A DNA stretch of 64,000 nt from Pseudaminobacter soli (ex Li et al. 2025) (GCF_003012705.1 NZ_PXYL01000009.1:159631-223630); one strand, 5' to 3'. Numbered from the stretch's first letter, positions 8,263 to 20,175 are shown. The notes: generated from the letters alone by a model not told the origin. Numbers and translations: made by a program.

Positions 8263-9282
8263 ATGCTGTCTTCAATCCTCAAAGCCGCGGCATTCGGCAC
8301 TGCGCTTGCCCTGTTACCGCTGGCCATCGCCGCCAAGCCGGCTGCCGCACAGGCGACCATGAAGCTTGCGTCCGCGACCATCAACGATGTCCAGCACGAA
8401 TGGCAGAAGGTGTTTGCCGATGAGCTCAACAAACGTGTCGGCGATGCGGTGAAGACCGAGATCTATCCGGCAAGCCAGCTCGGCGCCATTCCGCGCATGT
8501 CCGAAGGCGTGCTGCTCGGCACCATAGAGGCGTTCACCACTCCGACCTCCTTCATGACCAATGTCGATCCGCGCTTCCAAGCCTTTGATGTGCCTGGCTT
8601 GTTCAAGACGCCACAGGATGTCGACAACGCTATCCACGATCCGGAATACCGGGCGCATCTGGAGGAGATGTTCCTCGACAAGGGGCTGCGCGTGATCGGC
8701 GCGATCTACAACAGCCCGACGGTCGTCTTCACCATGAAGCCGGTGACGACTCTCGATGGGCTCAAGGGGTTGAAGATCCGCACTTTCGCCTCGCCGATGC
8801 AGATCAAACCGATGGAGTTGATAGGCGCCACCCCGCTGCCGCTGGCACTGACCGAAGTGATCCCACAGCTCGAATCCGGCGGGCTCGATGGCATGCTGGT
8901 CGGCATGCCGATCCTGACCGCGTTCAAATACTACGACATCGGCAAGAACATCACCGACCTGCGCTTTGCCGAGATCGTTTCGGTTACGGTGGTCAATGAG
9001 GATTGGTTCCAGTCGCAGAGCGAGGATGTGCGCAAGGCCATCATCGAAGCGGGTCGGGCGGCCGAAACCTCGGTGTTCAAATGGGGCGTCGATAACGTCC
9101 AGAAGACCTACCAGGTCTGGGCCGACAATGGCGGCGTGGTCAACAAGCTGTCCCCGGAAGAGCAAGCGAAGATGGAAGACGAATTCCACAAGCTCGCCGA
9201 CACGCTTGTCGCCTCGGACCCGGCCGTGAAGGCCGAGTACGAAAGGCTGAAGGCGCTCGTGGCATCGAAGGCGGCGCAGTGA
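8263..9282 (+). CDS. TRAP transporter substrate-binding protein (DctP)
   Basis: This 339-residue periplasmic protein begins with a signal peptide (hydrophobic core near residues 8-22, cleavage probably after AAAQA) and continues as a DctP-type binding protein. The segment LKGLKIRTFASPMQ near residue 165 contains the Arg that in most TRAP binding proteins salt-bridges a substrate carboxylate. AAGGGGAA lies upstream of the ATG at 8263. Because the genes sit among B6-degradation genes, 4-pyridoxate or a related pyridine carboxylate is a reasonable ligand, but this is inference from context and general TRAP chemistry. Confidence 0.9.
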   Translation: MLSSILKAAAFGTALALLPLAIAAKPAAAQATMKLASATINDVQHEWQKVFADELNKRVGDAVKTEIYPASQLGAIPRMSEGVLLGTIEAFTTPTSFMTNVDPRFQAFDVPGLFKTPQDVDNAIHDPEYRAHLEEMFLDKGLRVIGAIYNSPTVVFTMKPVTTLDGLKGLKIRTFASPMQIKPMELIGATPLPLALTEVIPQLESGGLDGMLVGMPILTAFKYYDIGKNITDLRFAEIVSVTVVNEDWFQSQSEDVRKAIIEAGRAAETSVFKWGVDNVQKTYQVWADNGGVVNKLSPEEQAKMEDEFHKLADTLVASDPAVKAEYERLKALVASKAAQ

Positions 9283-9298
9283 TGAGCGCCGATCTCGC

Positions 9299-9730
9299 TC
9301 ACCGGCAGACCAGGCGGTTCCCGCTCTCCACGCAGCTCAGCGAGCGCTTGGCGGCGGGCAGCACTTCGGCGTGCCGGTCGAGCGAAACCAGCGCGCGCGT
9401 CGCATATTCTCGCCCCTTGATGCCGCACCACAGGCGCTCGACGGGCAGGTTCTCGCGCTTGTCGTTGAGCGCGGCATATGTGCCGGTCTTGGGATCGAAC
9501 CAAAGTTCGATGCCGATCGCAGCGCCGGGGGCTGCCTTGGCCAGTTCCAGCGAATACCAGTGGGCGATGTCGGCATGGCAGGCAATCGCCTCGCTGCCGG
9601 CGTTGGTCACCGTCAGTGTCAACGGCGAAAGGCCGTCAGTACCTCTGCGAACAGTGACGTGGTGCAGTTCGACCGCCGCGGCGCTTGCCGTGAAGCCCAG
9701 GAGTGCCGCGATAACAACTCGTGTGAACAA
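9299..9730 (-). CDS. Secreted hypothetical protein
   Basis: This 143-residue protein has an N-terminal signal peptide (VVIAALLGFTASAAA) and a compact mature domain with four cysteines, two of them in the C-terminal LSCVESGNRLVC, suggesting a disulfide. I do not recognise the family. The start is a TTG (complement of 9728-9730) with AGGGA about nine bases upstream. It is antisense to the surrounding B6 operon and ends 16 bases from the end of the TRAP binding-protein gene, so it splits the block into two transcription units. Secretion is the only role I can support. Confidence 0.6.
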   Translation of the reverse strand: MFTRVVIAALLGFTASAAAVELHHVTVRRGTDGLSPLTLTVTNAGSEAIACHADIAHWYSLELAKAAPGAAIGIELWFDPKTGTYAALNDKRENLPVERLWCGIKGREYATRALVSLDRHAEVLPAAKRSLSCVESGNRLVCR

Positions 9731-9829
9731 AGCGATTGGTCCCTATCTGAAAGTCTGAAATTATACTAACAGGCTTTCAAGTAATAACAACAATATCTTG
9801 GAAGTTAGATAATAGAAACGGAGGGTAAC
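9731..9829 (+). promoter_or_regulatory. AT-rich promoter region of the BMP-type ABC operon
   Basis: This is the gap between the divergent secreted-protein gene and the BMP operon. It is markedly more AT-rich than its surroundings. An imperfect inverted repeat GAAAGTCTG (9749-9757) / CAGGCTTTC (9770-9778) with one mismatch encloses TATACT (9762-9767), a possible -10 box, so the repeat may be an operator. A Shine-Dalgarno CGGAGGGT precedes the ATG at 9830. No TGGTTGA element is present, so regulation may differ from the upstream half. Confidence 0.4.
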
Positions 9830-10858
9830 ATGTTGAATAAACTGAAATACAGCGTGAGCGCGTTACTTCTGAGCAGCTTCATGCTCAGCGGTGCCTATGC
9901 CGCCGATGTCAAATCCATCGCCATCCTGACGCCGGAAGAAGGCACCGACTATGGCTGGAACCAGCAAGGCGTGGAAGCGGCCAAGGCTGCGGCCAAGGCA
10001 ACGGGCGTGGAAGTAATCCTGGCACAAGGCCTCGGCTATGGCGACGTTCGCCCGACGCTGCGCGAACTGGCCGAGGAGGGCGCAAGCCTGCTCATCGCCC
10101 ATGCCAGCGGCTACAACACCTCGGCGCCTGAAATCGCCAAGGAACTCAACGTTCCGGTCGCGATCGTCGACACGCCTGACGCACTCACCAAGGGCCTGAT
10201 CGCTGACTATACGCTGAGCGGTCACGAAGGCGCCTACCTGGCCGGCCGCCTCGCGGCCAAGATGACCCGCACCAAGGCTGTCGGCATTGTCGTGTCGGGT
10301 GAGCCGCCGTCCTGGAACTCGCAGTCGGCTGCATTCGCCGAAGGCGTGAAGGCCGAGAACCCGGAAGTGAAGATCACTTATGCAGTGATTGGACCCGCCG
10401 CCTACAGCGACGCCGCTGGCGGCAAGCGCGTGACCGAGAGTGTCATCGCCTCGGGCGCCGACATCATCTTCGGCCAGGGCAATGGCTCCAGCTTCGGCAT
10501 GCTTCAGGCGGTCGAGACGACCAAGGCAACCGACGGCGGCAAGGTCTATTTCATCGACGTGATCGGCAACAAGTCGCCCATCGACAAGGGCTTCCTGCTG
10601 TCGTCGGTGGTCTGGGACATCACGCCGGTCTACACCGCGATGATCAACGACCTGAAGGCTGACACCTTCGGCACCAAGAGCTATGCCATCGGCGTCAAGG
10701 ACGACTCCGTCAAGCTGCTGAAGACCCCTGCGATCCCGGACAATGTCTGGTCCGAGGTGCAAGCTGTTCGCGATGACATCGTCTCAGGCAAGATCAAGGT
10801 CGAACCTATCTTCGAGGCGACCGCCGTGCGCAAGCTAATGACGAATGTGGCTGAATAG
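9830..10858 (+). CDS. BMP-family ABC transporter substrate-binding protein
   Basis: This 342-residue periplasmic protein has a signal peptide (VSALLLSSFMLSGAYA). It belongs to the basic membrane protein/PnrA family, whose known members bind nucleosides, riboflavin or similar ring compounds. Typical features are TPEEGTDYGWNQQG near residue 35 and GHEGAYLAGRLAAKMT near residue 130. No lipobox Cys follows the signal peptide, so it is soluble in the periplasm. With the next three genes it forms a complete importer placed directly before 4-pyridoxolactonase. I infer a pyridoxine, pyridoxal or pyridoxamine ligand. Confidence 0.88.
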   Translation: MLNKLKYSVSALLLSSFMLSGAYAADVKSIAILTPEEGTDYGWNQQGVEAAKAAAKATGVEVILAQGLGYGDVRPTLRELAEEGASLLIAHASGYNTSAPEIAKELNVPVAIVDTPDALTKGLIADYTLSGHEGAYLAGRLAAKMTRTKAVGIVVSGEPPSWNSQSAAFAEGVKAENPEVKITYAVIGPAAYSDAAGGKRVTESVIASGADIIFGQGNGSSFGMLQAVETTKATDGGKVYFIDVIGNKSPIDKGFLLSSVVWDITPVYTAMINDLKADTFGTKSYAIGVKDDSVKLLKTPAIPDNVWSEVQAVRDDIVSGKIKVEPIFEATAVRKLMTNVAE

Positions 10859-10872
10859 CCGGTCAGGTTCGT

Positions 10873-10897
10873 GGAGGGGCGAGCATTTCGCCCCTCC
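10873..10897 (+). other. Stem-loop between binding-protein and ATPase genes
   Basis: GGAGGGGCGA (10873-10882) pairs perfectly with TCGCCCCTCC (10888-10897) around a five-base loop. There is no T-run, so rather than a full terminator it is probably an mRNA-stabilising or partial-attenuation hairpin that raises binding-protein expression relative to the membrane components. Confidence 0.6.
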
Positions 10898-10926
10898 GAT
10901 CTATCATTGCGGTCGGTAGGCGGCTC

Positions 10927-12498
10927 ATGACCAGTTCTTCTTTATCTGCGGCAAACGGAAAGCCGGACATCGTCACGCTTGAGCGCGTGACCAAGCGCTT
11001 TCCGGGCATCGTCGCGAACAACAGCGTAGACCTGTCGATCCGCGCGGGCGAGGTGCATGTGCTGCTGGGCGAGAATGGCGCCGGCAAATCCACGCTCATC
11101 GGCATGCTGTCGGGGCTGCAGCAGCCGAGCGAAGGTCGCATCCTCGTGGACGGCGTGCCCACGGCTATTGCCTCGCCGCGCCATGCGCTGGCGCTTGGCA
11201 TCGGCACGGTGTTCCAGCATATGATGCTTGTACCGACGTTGACCGTGGCCGAAAACTTGCTGGTCGGCGGTCCGTGGTGGCAGCGGCCCAAGGCCGAGGA
11301 GCTTGAGGCACGCGTCGCCGAAATCAGCCGCACGCTGGGCATCGGCGTCAATCTCCATGCAAAAGTTTCAGAACTGTCGCTCGGCGAGCAGCAGCAGGTC
11401 GAGATCCTGCGCGCGCTGCTACGCAACAGCCGCTTGCTGATCCTCGACGAATCCACCTCCATGCTGACGCCGAAAGGCATCGACGACCTTGGCGCGCTGA
11501 TGCGCCGGCTGGTCGAACAGGGGCTGGCAATCGTCTTCATCACCCACAAGCTCAAGGAAGCCGCCGGCTTCGGCGATCGCATCTCGGTGCTGAAACTCGG
11601 CCGCAAGGTGGGTGAGATCACGCCCGAGCGGCTTCGTGCCTTGAGCGAGGACGAAATCATTGCCCAGATCGTGGAGCTGATGTTCGGCAAGAAGGAAAGC
11701 GATCCGGAAGAACAGGCGCGGGTCGCGCGTGCCTTCTCCGCCGAGACGACGCCGCTCTTGCAGGTACGCGACCTTGCCGTGCCCGCCACTGCGACCGCGC
11801 CGGGCCTCGCATCCATTTCATTCGACATCCGACCGGGCGAATTGCTCGGCATTGCCGGCATCGACGGCAACGGCCAGAAGCAGCTTGCCGAGGCGCTGGC
11901 AGGGCAATTGGAGACCAGTGGCGGTTCGGTGCGGCTGGCGGGCGAAAACCTCGACGGGCTGGGCGTCGGCTCGCGGCGCGAGAAAGGTCTGCGCTACCTC
12001 ACCGACGATCGGCTGGGCGAGGGGACGGTCGGCACGTTTCCGGTGTCGATCAATTTCTTCCTGAAGCAGATTGGCACGTCGCCCTTCTGGCGTAAGGGTG
12101 TCGAACAACGGCAGGAGATCGACCGCCGTGCGGGCGAGCTGGTGCGCGAATACGACGTCCGCACGCCTAGCATCAAGACGCCGATCGGCCGGCTTTCCGG
12201 CGGAAACATCCAGAAGATCCTGATCGCGCGCGAGCTCGCCGAGGGCGTAAAGGCGGTGATCTTCAACAAACCGACCTATGGGCTCGACCTTGCCAACACG
12301 CTGGCCACGCGCCAGCGCGTGCGCGACGTTGCGGCGAGCGGCATGGCGGTGCTGTTGATTTCCACCGACCTCGAGGAATTGCTGAGCATGTGCGACCGCA
12401 TCGCCGTCATGTCGGGCGGCGCGCTGGTCGGCACGGTCGAGAACTCCGGCGACGCCCGCACCAAGGTCGGCCGCCTAATGATTGGACTTGCCGCATGA
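10927..12498 (+). CDS. BMP-type ABC transporter, duplicated ATPase
   Basis: This 523-residue protein contains two ABC ATPase domains in tandem, as in sugar and nucleoside importers of the CUT2/BMP class. The first has a canonical Walker A (GENGAGKST, near residue 55), signature LSLGEQQQ and Walker B with LLILDEST. The second is degenerate: its Walker A region reads GIDGNGQKQ, and its Walker B region AVIFNKPTYGLD has Asn-Lys in place of Asp-Glu. A catalytically weak second site is common in this class. The last codon overlaps the start of the first permease. Confidence 0.9.
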   Translation: MTSSSLSAANGKPDIVTLERVTKRFPGIVANNSVDLSIRAGEVHVLLGENGAGKSTLIGMLSGLQQPSEGRILVDGVPTAIASPRHALALGIGTVFQHMMLVPTLTVAENLLVGGPWWQRPKAEELEARVAEISRTLGIGVNLHAKVSELSLGEQQQVEILRALLRNSRLLILDESTSMLTPKGIDDLGALMRRLVEQGLAIVFITHKLKEAAGFGDRISVLKLGRKVGEITPERLRALSEDEIIAQIVELMFGKKESDPEEQARVARAFSAETTPLLQVRDLAVPATATAPGLASISFDIRPGELLGIAGIDGNGQKQLAEALAGQLETSGGSVRLAGENLDGLGVGSRREKGLRYLTDDRLGEGTVGTFPVSINFFLKQIGTSPFWRKGVEQRQEIDRRAGELVREYDVRTPSIKTPIGRLSGGNIQKILIARELAEGVKAVIFNKPTYGLDLANTLATRQRVRDVAASGMAVLLISTDLEELLSMCDRIAVMSGGALVGTVENSGDARTKVGRLMIGLAA

Positions 12499-13589
12499 GC
12501 GTCGAAACTACACAAACCAGCTCGACCGCGCTTGAACCAGCAATTCCCGAAACCGGCAAGGGCGATCTGCTGCGTCGTCTGGTGATGACGCTGGGCCCGA
12601 TCCTGGCAGCCCTGGTGATTGCCGGCTGCATCCTGCTGGCGGTCGGCGTCGATCCGCTCGCCTATTATGGCTTCGTCATCGAGCGCGGCCTGCTGTCGCC
12701 GCTTGGTGTGCAGCAGACGCTGACGCGCATGGCGCCGCTCCTGTTTCTTGCCGCAGGGCTCATCGTCGCCTTCCGGGCCGGCATGTGGAATCTGGGCGGC
12801 GACGGCCAGTTCCTGCTCGGTGCGGTCAGCGCCGCCGCAGCTGGCCCTTTCCTTGTGCAGTTCCTGCCGACCTGGCTGGCGCTGGTTTGCGCCTTCCTGC
12901 TGGCAACGGCAGTGGCGATGTTATGGTCACTCCTGCCGGCGCTGCTGCGCGCCTATCAAGGCGTCAACGAGATCATCACCACGCTGATGATGACCTTCCT
13001 TGGCACATCGCTCGCCAATGTGCTGGTCAAGCTCGCGTTCCTCGATCCGTCGACGACGGTTCCGCAGACGCGCACTCTGCCGGTGGAGGACCGCCTGCCT
13101 CGTTTGTTCGACACCACGATCTCCAGCGGCCTGTTGCTTGGTCTCGTTGCGATCATTGCCGTGCATCTGGTGATGACGCGCACGGCTTTCGGCCTCAAGT
13201 TGCAGGTGGTGGGCGCCAATCCGCGTGCGGCGGTGCATTCGGGCCTTGGCGTGCCCACGCTCACCATCGCCGTTTTTGCGATTTCGGCCGGACTGGCGGG
13301 CCTTGCCGGCGCCGTCGACATTCTAGGGGTGCAGGGCAATGTCCGCGCCGACTGGAATCCGGCTTACGGCATGGCGGTCATTCCAATGGTTTTTCTGGCG
13401 CGCATGAACGGCTTTGCGGCAATCGGCTTCGTGTTCTTGCTCTCGATCCTGTCGATCGGCGGCGAAAGCGCCGCCCGTCGCCTCGGCGTGCCCCACCACT
13501 TCACACTCGTGCTCGTCTCCATCGTGCTGATCACGCTGGCGATCGCCGAATATATCGACCATCACTTCATCAAGACGCGGAGGGTCTGA
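12495..13589 (+). CDS. BMP-type ABC transporter permease 1
   Basis: This 364-residue permease of the BPD_transp_2 (LivH/RbsC-like) type has about ten hydrophobic segments. Family motifs include GMWNLGGDGQFLLGA (near residue 97), YQGVNEIITTLMM and FGLKLQVVGANPRAA. The N-terminal 35 residues are hydrophilic and cytoplasmic. The ATG at 12495 overlaps the ATPase stop by four bases. The gene is the larger of the two permeases that form the heterodimeric channel. Confidence 0.9.
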   Translation: MSVETTQTSSTALEPAIPETGKGDLLRRLVMTLGPILAALVIAGCILLAVGVDPLAYYGFVIERGLLSPLGVQQTLTRMAPLLFLAAGLIVAFRAGMWNLGGDGQFLLGAVSAAAAGPFLVQFLPTWLALVCAFLLATAVAMLWSLLPALLRAYQGVNEIITTLMMTFLGTSLANVLVKLAFLDPSTTVPQTRTLPVEDRLPRLFDTTISSGLLLGLVAIIAVHLVMTRTAFGLKLQVVGANPRAAVHSGLGVPTLTIAVFAISAGLAGLAGAVDILGVQGNVRADWNPAYGMAVIPMVFLARMNGFAAIGFVFLLSILSIGGESAARRLGVPHHFTLVLVSIVLITLAIAEYIDHHFIKTRRV

Positions 13590-13592
13590 CCC

Positions 13593-14528
13593 ATGACCGG
13601 GCTTTTCGACGAAGTCTTTCTCGCCGCCCTCCTGTTCGGAGCCGTCACGGCCGCTGTGCCGTTGCTGCTGGCCGGGTTGGGCGAACAGATGTCGGAGAAG
13701 GCCGGCGTGCTTAATATCGGCATCGAAGGCATGATGATCCTCGGCGCCTATCTTGGCTTTCTCGGCGCCTATTATTCGGGTTCGCTGTGGCTCGGCTTTC
13801 TCGCCGGCGCGCTTGGCGGAATGGCGGTGGCCGCGGTGATGGCGCTGCTTTGCGTGCGCCTCGGCCTCAACCAGATTGTCATCGGCATCGCTTTGACGCT
13901 CGGGCTCGAGGGGCTGACCGCGCTGTTGCACCACTTCCAGTTCTCGCGCAGCTATCCGCGTCTCCCGGCTGCCGACAAGACGGCGATTCCGCTGCTGGCC
14001 GACATCCCGGTGCTGGGGCCGGCATTGTTCCAGCATCATTTGGTCGTCTACTTCGCCGTCGCCCTGGTATTCGTGATGATCTACATCTACCGCCGCACAC
14101 AGCTGGGCCTGAATCTTCAGGCCGCCGGCGACAAGCCGGCCGCGCTGGACGTTGCCGGCATCGACGTCATCCGCACCCGCACCATCGCGGTGCTGACCAC
14201 CGGCGCTCTCGCAGGCCTCGGCGGCGCCTATCTCGCCAATGTCGGCGCGGGCATCTTTATTCCGTTCATCACCAATGGCGCCGGCTTCCTTGGCATCGTG
14301 CTGGCGATGCTGGCGCGGGGCCGGCCCCTCTGGGTGTTGTTCGGCGCGCTGCTATTCGGTGTCTGTCTTTCGCTCACCACGGCCATGCAGGTGGCCGGCA
14401 TCAACATGCCGACCGACATCATCCAGATGCTGCCGTTCCTGGCAGTGATGATCATGCTGGTCCTGTTCGGCCGCAAGGCAAGCCTGCCGGCGGCGCTCGG
14501 CATGCCTTACGAACGTGGCGCGCGATGA
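13593..14528 (+). CDS. BMP-type ABC transporter permease 2
   Basis: This 311-residue permease is the partner of the preceding gene. It has the usual N-terminal motif EKAGVLNIGIEGMMILGAYL near residue 36, GLNQIVIGIALTLG, and the loop LGLNLQAAGDKPAAL near residue 170. The start lies three bases after the stop of permease 1. The gene completes a binding protein-ATPase-permease-permease operon that runs directly into the 4-pyridoxolactonase gene with no obvious promoter between. Confidence 0.9.
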   Translation: MTGLFDEVFLAALLFGAVTAAVPLLLAGLGEQMSEKAGVLNIGIEGMMILGAYLGFLGAYYSGSLWLGFLAGALGGMAVAAVMALLCVRLGLNQIVIGIALTLGLEGLTALLHHFQFSRSYPRLPAADKTAIPLLADIPVLGPALFQHHLVVYFAVALVFVMIYIYRRTQLGLNLQAAGDKPAALDVAGIDVIRTRTIAVLTTGALAGLGGAYLANVGAGIFIPFITNGAGFLGIVLAMLARGRPLWVLFGALLFGVCLSLTTAMQVAGINMPTDIIQMLPFLAVMIMLVLFGRKASLPAALGMPYERGAR

Positions 14529-14578
14529 TGCCAGGACAACAAACAACCGGGACGCGGCTGAGCCGCAGGGGAAAATAG

Positions 14579-15394
<816 letters not shown>

Positions 15395-15418
15395 CGTGCG
15401 GGCATTTGGAGACCAGCT

Positions 15419-17373
<1,955 letters not shown>

Positions 17374-17563
17374 AGATCCAATCCGGCGCGCCAATGGTCG
17401 CAGCGCTCCGGCGCCCAGGCGGTCGGCGCGTCGGGTTACCCCCCAGTAGCCCGCGTGACCGGCCTGGGTGTTGCCTGGCCGGGAATTGTTGCAATGACGG
17501 CAGCACCCGCCTACGCCTTTGTCGTCCCTGGCTGTCGCGCACAATTTCTGAAGGACTGTAGTT

Positions 17564-18400
17564 TTGGAACAAGCACTTGATCCGTCGATGCTCGACGGCC
17601 AGACAATCGTTGCTCTGATCGCGGGCTTTGCCGCCACCGGCGTCATTTCCGGCATCCTTGCCGGCCTGCTCGGCGTCGGCGGCGGCATCGTCATCGTGCC
17701 GGTGCTGTTCTGGGTGCTGACCCTGTTCCATTTCCCGGCCGCGATCACCAGCCATCTGGCCGTCGCCACCTCGCTGGCGATCATCATCCCCACCTCGATT
17801 TCGTCGATGCGCGCCCACGCCAGGCGCGACAATGTCGATCGGGCACTACTGAGCCTCTGGGGGCCGGCGGTGTTTGTCGGCGCGCTGATCGGCGGCATCA
17901 TGTCGAAATTTATCCCCGGCGGGGGATTGCGGCTTGTGTTCGGCGTGGTCGGCCTTCTGGTGGCCGTCAACCTGTCGATCCCCAAGCATCTGGTGATTTC
18001 CAATCACCTGCCGAAGAGCGCCTGGGTCAATCGCGCCATCGCGACCGTTATCGGCTTCATCTCCGCACTGATGGGCATCGGCGGCGGCACGCTTTCGGTG
18101 CCGACGCTGGCGAGCTTCTCCTTCCCGGTCCATCGAGCGGTCGGCACCTCGTCGGCGCTCGGTCTGCTCATCGCCATTCCGGGGGTGGCCGGCTTCATCT
18201 GGGCGGGTCTTGGCGTTGCGGACCGGCCGCCGCTCAGCCTCGGCTTCGTCAGCCTGCCGGCGGTACTGATCATCGCGCCGATCAGCTATCTGGTCGCGCC
18301 ATGGGGCGCGCACCTCGCGCATGTGTTGAATGCACGCTATCTCAAACTCGCTTTCGCTTTCTTTCTCGCAATCACCGCCGCCAGGATGCTGGTCTCTTAG
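17564..18400 (+). CDS. TauE/SafE-family membrane transporter
   Basis: This 278-residue integral membrane protein has eight or so hydrophobic segments and the two internally repeated glycine-rich motifs of the TauE/SafE family: GLLGVGGGIVIVPVL near residue 35 and ALMGIGGGTLSVPTL near residue 170. Family members export sulfite or organosulfur compounds, though many are uncharacterised. The TTG at 17564 has AAGGA eight bases upstream; an ATG at 17588 is an alternative. It is on the same strand as the B6 genes but separated by 190 bases, so membership of the operon is uncertain. Confidence 0.85.
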   Translation: MEQALDPSMLDGQTIVALIAGFAATGVISGILAGLLGVGGGIVIVPVLFWVLTLFHFPAAITSHLAVATSLAIIIPTSISSMRAHARRDNVDRALLSLWGPAVFVGALIGGIMSKFIPGGGLRLVFGVVGLLVAVNLSIPKHLVISNHLPKSAWVNRAIATVIGFISALMGIGGGTLSVPTLASFSFPVHRAVGTSSALGLLIAIPGVAGFIWAGLGVADRPPLSLGFVSLPAVLIIAPISYLVAPWGAHLAHVLNARYLKLAFAFFLAITAARMLVS

Positions 18401-18402
18401 AA

Positions 18403-18433
18403 CGAGATGACTTTTCCTTGAATCGTCATCTCG
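18403..18433. terminator. Stem-loop after the TauE/SafE gene
   Basis: CGAGATGAC (18403-18411) pairs with GTCATCTCG (18425-18433) around a 13-base loop, starting three bases after the stop codon. There is no long T-run, so termination efficiency is uncertain. It lies between two converging transcription units. Confidence 0.45.
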
Positions 18434-18453
18434 CTCTAAGCTTTTGTTCTAGA

Positions 18454-18498
18454 AGCATGATCTTGTCCGAAAAGTCTGCAACTTTTCGGGATCATGCT
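18454..18498. repeat. Palindromic intergenic repeat of the Hyphomicrobiales type
   Basis: This 45-base imperfect palindrome starts AGCATGATC, contains a TCCGAAAAG/CTTTTCGG core and ends GATCATGCT. From general knowledge, elements with this AGCATGAT...ATCATGCT form are scattered in hundreds of copies through Mesorhizobium and related genomes. It sits in the gap between convergent genes, the usual location. Confidence 0.65.
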
Positions 18499-18537
18499 CT
18501 AGGCGTCTCGATTGAGCACCGGCACATCAAGCGCCGG

Positions 18538-20175
18538 TCAACAGTTTCGCAACTGACGGGAGATATTCTGCAGCTGCTTGAATGCTTCGTATCGCTCGGA
18601 GTGGACTCCCGCTAGGGGACCTTCCACCGGCCTGTAGATACGAGCGGTGCCGGACAGGCTCGTCATCGCCTGGCGAACATCGGCGAACGCACTGGCGGCC
18701 ACGGCACCCAGGATGGCGGACCCGAGCAAGACCGGCTCGTCTGAAACAGGAGCGATGACCGGCTTGCCGCTGGCGTCGGCAAGGATCTGGCGGACGAAAT
18801 CATGCTGACCGGCACCGCCGCTGATGACGATCTGCTCCACATGCGCACCGGCCGTAGCCTGGGTGTCGATGATCTGCTTCAGGCCATAGCCAATGCCGCA
18901 GATGCCCGCGACATAGAGGGCCACGAGGCTGTCGAGATCGCGCTCCATCCCAAGGCCCGCGATCACGGCTCGGGCGTGAGGGTCGGCGAAGGGGGCGCGA
19001 TTGCCGAGAAATTCCGGCACGACATGCATACCAGTTGCCAGACGCACCGCCTCGGATGCCGTACCCTTCTTTTCCGCCGCAAGGTTGGCGAGCATTACCG
19101 GCAAGGCCACGCCCTTCGACTCCGCTTGAGTTGCCGCTTCCAGAGCCGCCGGGTGGAAACGGAGAAGCTGGTCTATGGCCGCACCGGCAGCACTCTGACC
19201 GCCTTCGTTGAGCCACATGCCCGGCACCATGGCCGAGTAATAGGGCCCCCAGACACCGGGGACGAAAACCGGTTCTGCCGTGGAGGTCATCGTGCAGGAA
19301 GAGGTGCCGAAGACGTAGGCGAGATTTCGTTCGGGCCGCCCGCCGATGCCGACGGTTCCGATGCCACCCGCATGGGCGTCGATCATGCCAGCGGCGACCG
19401 CCGTGCCGGGATTGAGGCCCATTGCCTGTGCGGCCTCTTCCGTCAGCCCTCGGCCCAGCGGCGTGCCGGGCTCGACGATGAGGGTGCCGATCCGTGAAAA
19501 GCCCTCGTCAGCGAGTTGATCGAGGCCGATCTTGCGGAAGTAGGTCGGATCCCAGCGCTGCTCATGAGCAAGATAGGTCCATTTGCAGGTAACCGTGCAG
19601 GTCGAGCGGGCGAGGTCGCCTGTCGCTCGCCAGGTGAGGAAGTCGGCAAGGTCGAAGAACTGCCAGGCGGCATCGAAGATCTGCGAGCGATTTTCCTTCA
19701 GCCACAGGATCTTCGGCGTCTCCATCTCGGGCGAGATGCGTCCGCCGACGTAGCGCAGCACGTCATGTCCGAGCTCATTGATGCGCTCGGCCTGCTGAAC
19801 GGCGCGGTGGTCCATCCAGACTATGATGTCGCGGTTTGGGTCCTCGGAGGGGCCGACCGGGAGCGGCCTGCCGCCATCACCCAGCACCACAAGCGAGCAG
19901 GTGGCATCGAAGCCGAGACCAACCACGGAGGCGGGCTCAATGCCGGCGGATGCCACGACCTCGCGCACGATGGCGCATACGGCCTGCCAGATCTCGGTGC
20001 TGGACTGCTCGACCATGGCGCCCGGCTCGCGGAACAGCGAGATGTCCCGCTTGGCAGTCGAGAGCATACGGCCGCCAAGGTCGAACAGGCCAGCGCGCGC
20101 ACTTCCTGTCCCGACGTCGACGCCGATGACGTAAGCTGCGCTCTCCGGCGCTGACGTGCCAGACATATTGCTCAT
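18538..20175 (-). CDS. D-ribulokinase (FGGY family)
   Basis: This 545-residue FGGY carbohydrate kinase would phosphorylate D-ribulose to D-ribulose 5-phosphate. The N-terminal phosphate motif GVDVGTGSARAG starts near residue 18, GFDATCSLVV is near residue 90, and the C-terminal ATP-binding ISGGAGQHDFV is near residue 445. It resembles the Klebsiella RbtK type of ribulokinase more than AraB. The ATG at 20175 is preferred over the TTG at 20190. It lies downstream of ribitol dehydrogenase on the same strand, giving the second step of ribitol breakdown before the pentose phosphate pathway. Confidence 0.88.
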   Translation of the reverse strand: MSNMSGTSAPESAAYVIGVDVGTGSARAGLFDLGGRMLSTAKRDISLFREPGAMVEQSSTEIWQAVCAIVREVVASAGIEPASVVGLGFDATCSLVVLGDGGRPLPVGPSEDPNRDIIVWMDHRAVQQAERINELGHDVLRYVGGRISPEMETPKILWLKENRSQIFDAAWQFFDLADFLTWRATGDLARSTCTVTCKWTYLAHEQRWDPTYFRKIGLDQLADEGFSRIGTLIVEPGTPLGRGLTEEAAQAMGLNPGTAVAAGMIDAHAGGIGTVGIGGRPERNLAYVFGTSSCTMTSTAEPVFVPGVWGPYYSAMVPGMWLNEGGQSAAGAAIDQLLRFHPAALEAATQAESKGVALPVMLANLAAEKKGTASEAVRLATGMHVVPEFLGNRAPFADPHARAVIAGLGMERDLDSLVALYVAGICGIGYGLKQIIDTQATAGAHVEQIVISGGAGQHDFVRQILADASGKPVIAPVSDEPVLLGSAILGAVAASAFADVRQAMTSLSGTARIYRPVEGPLAGVHSERYEAFKQLQNISRQLRNC

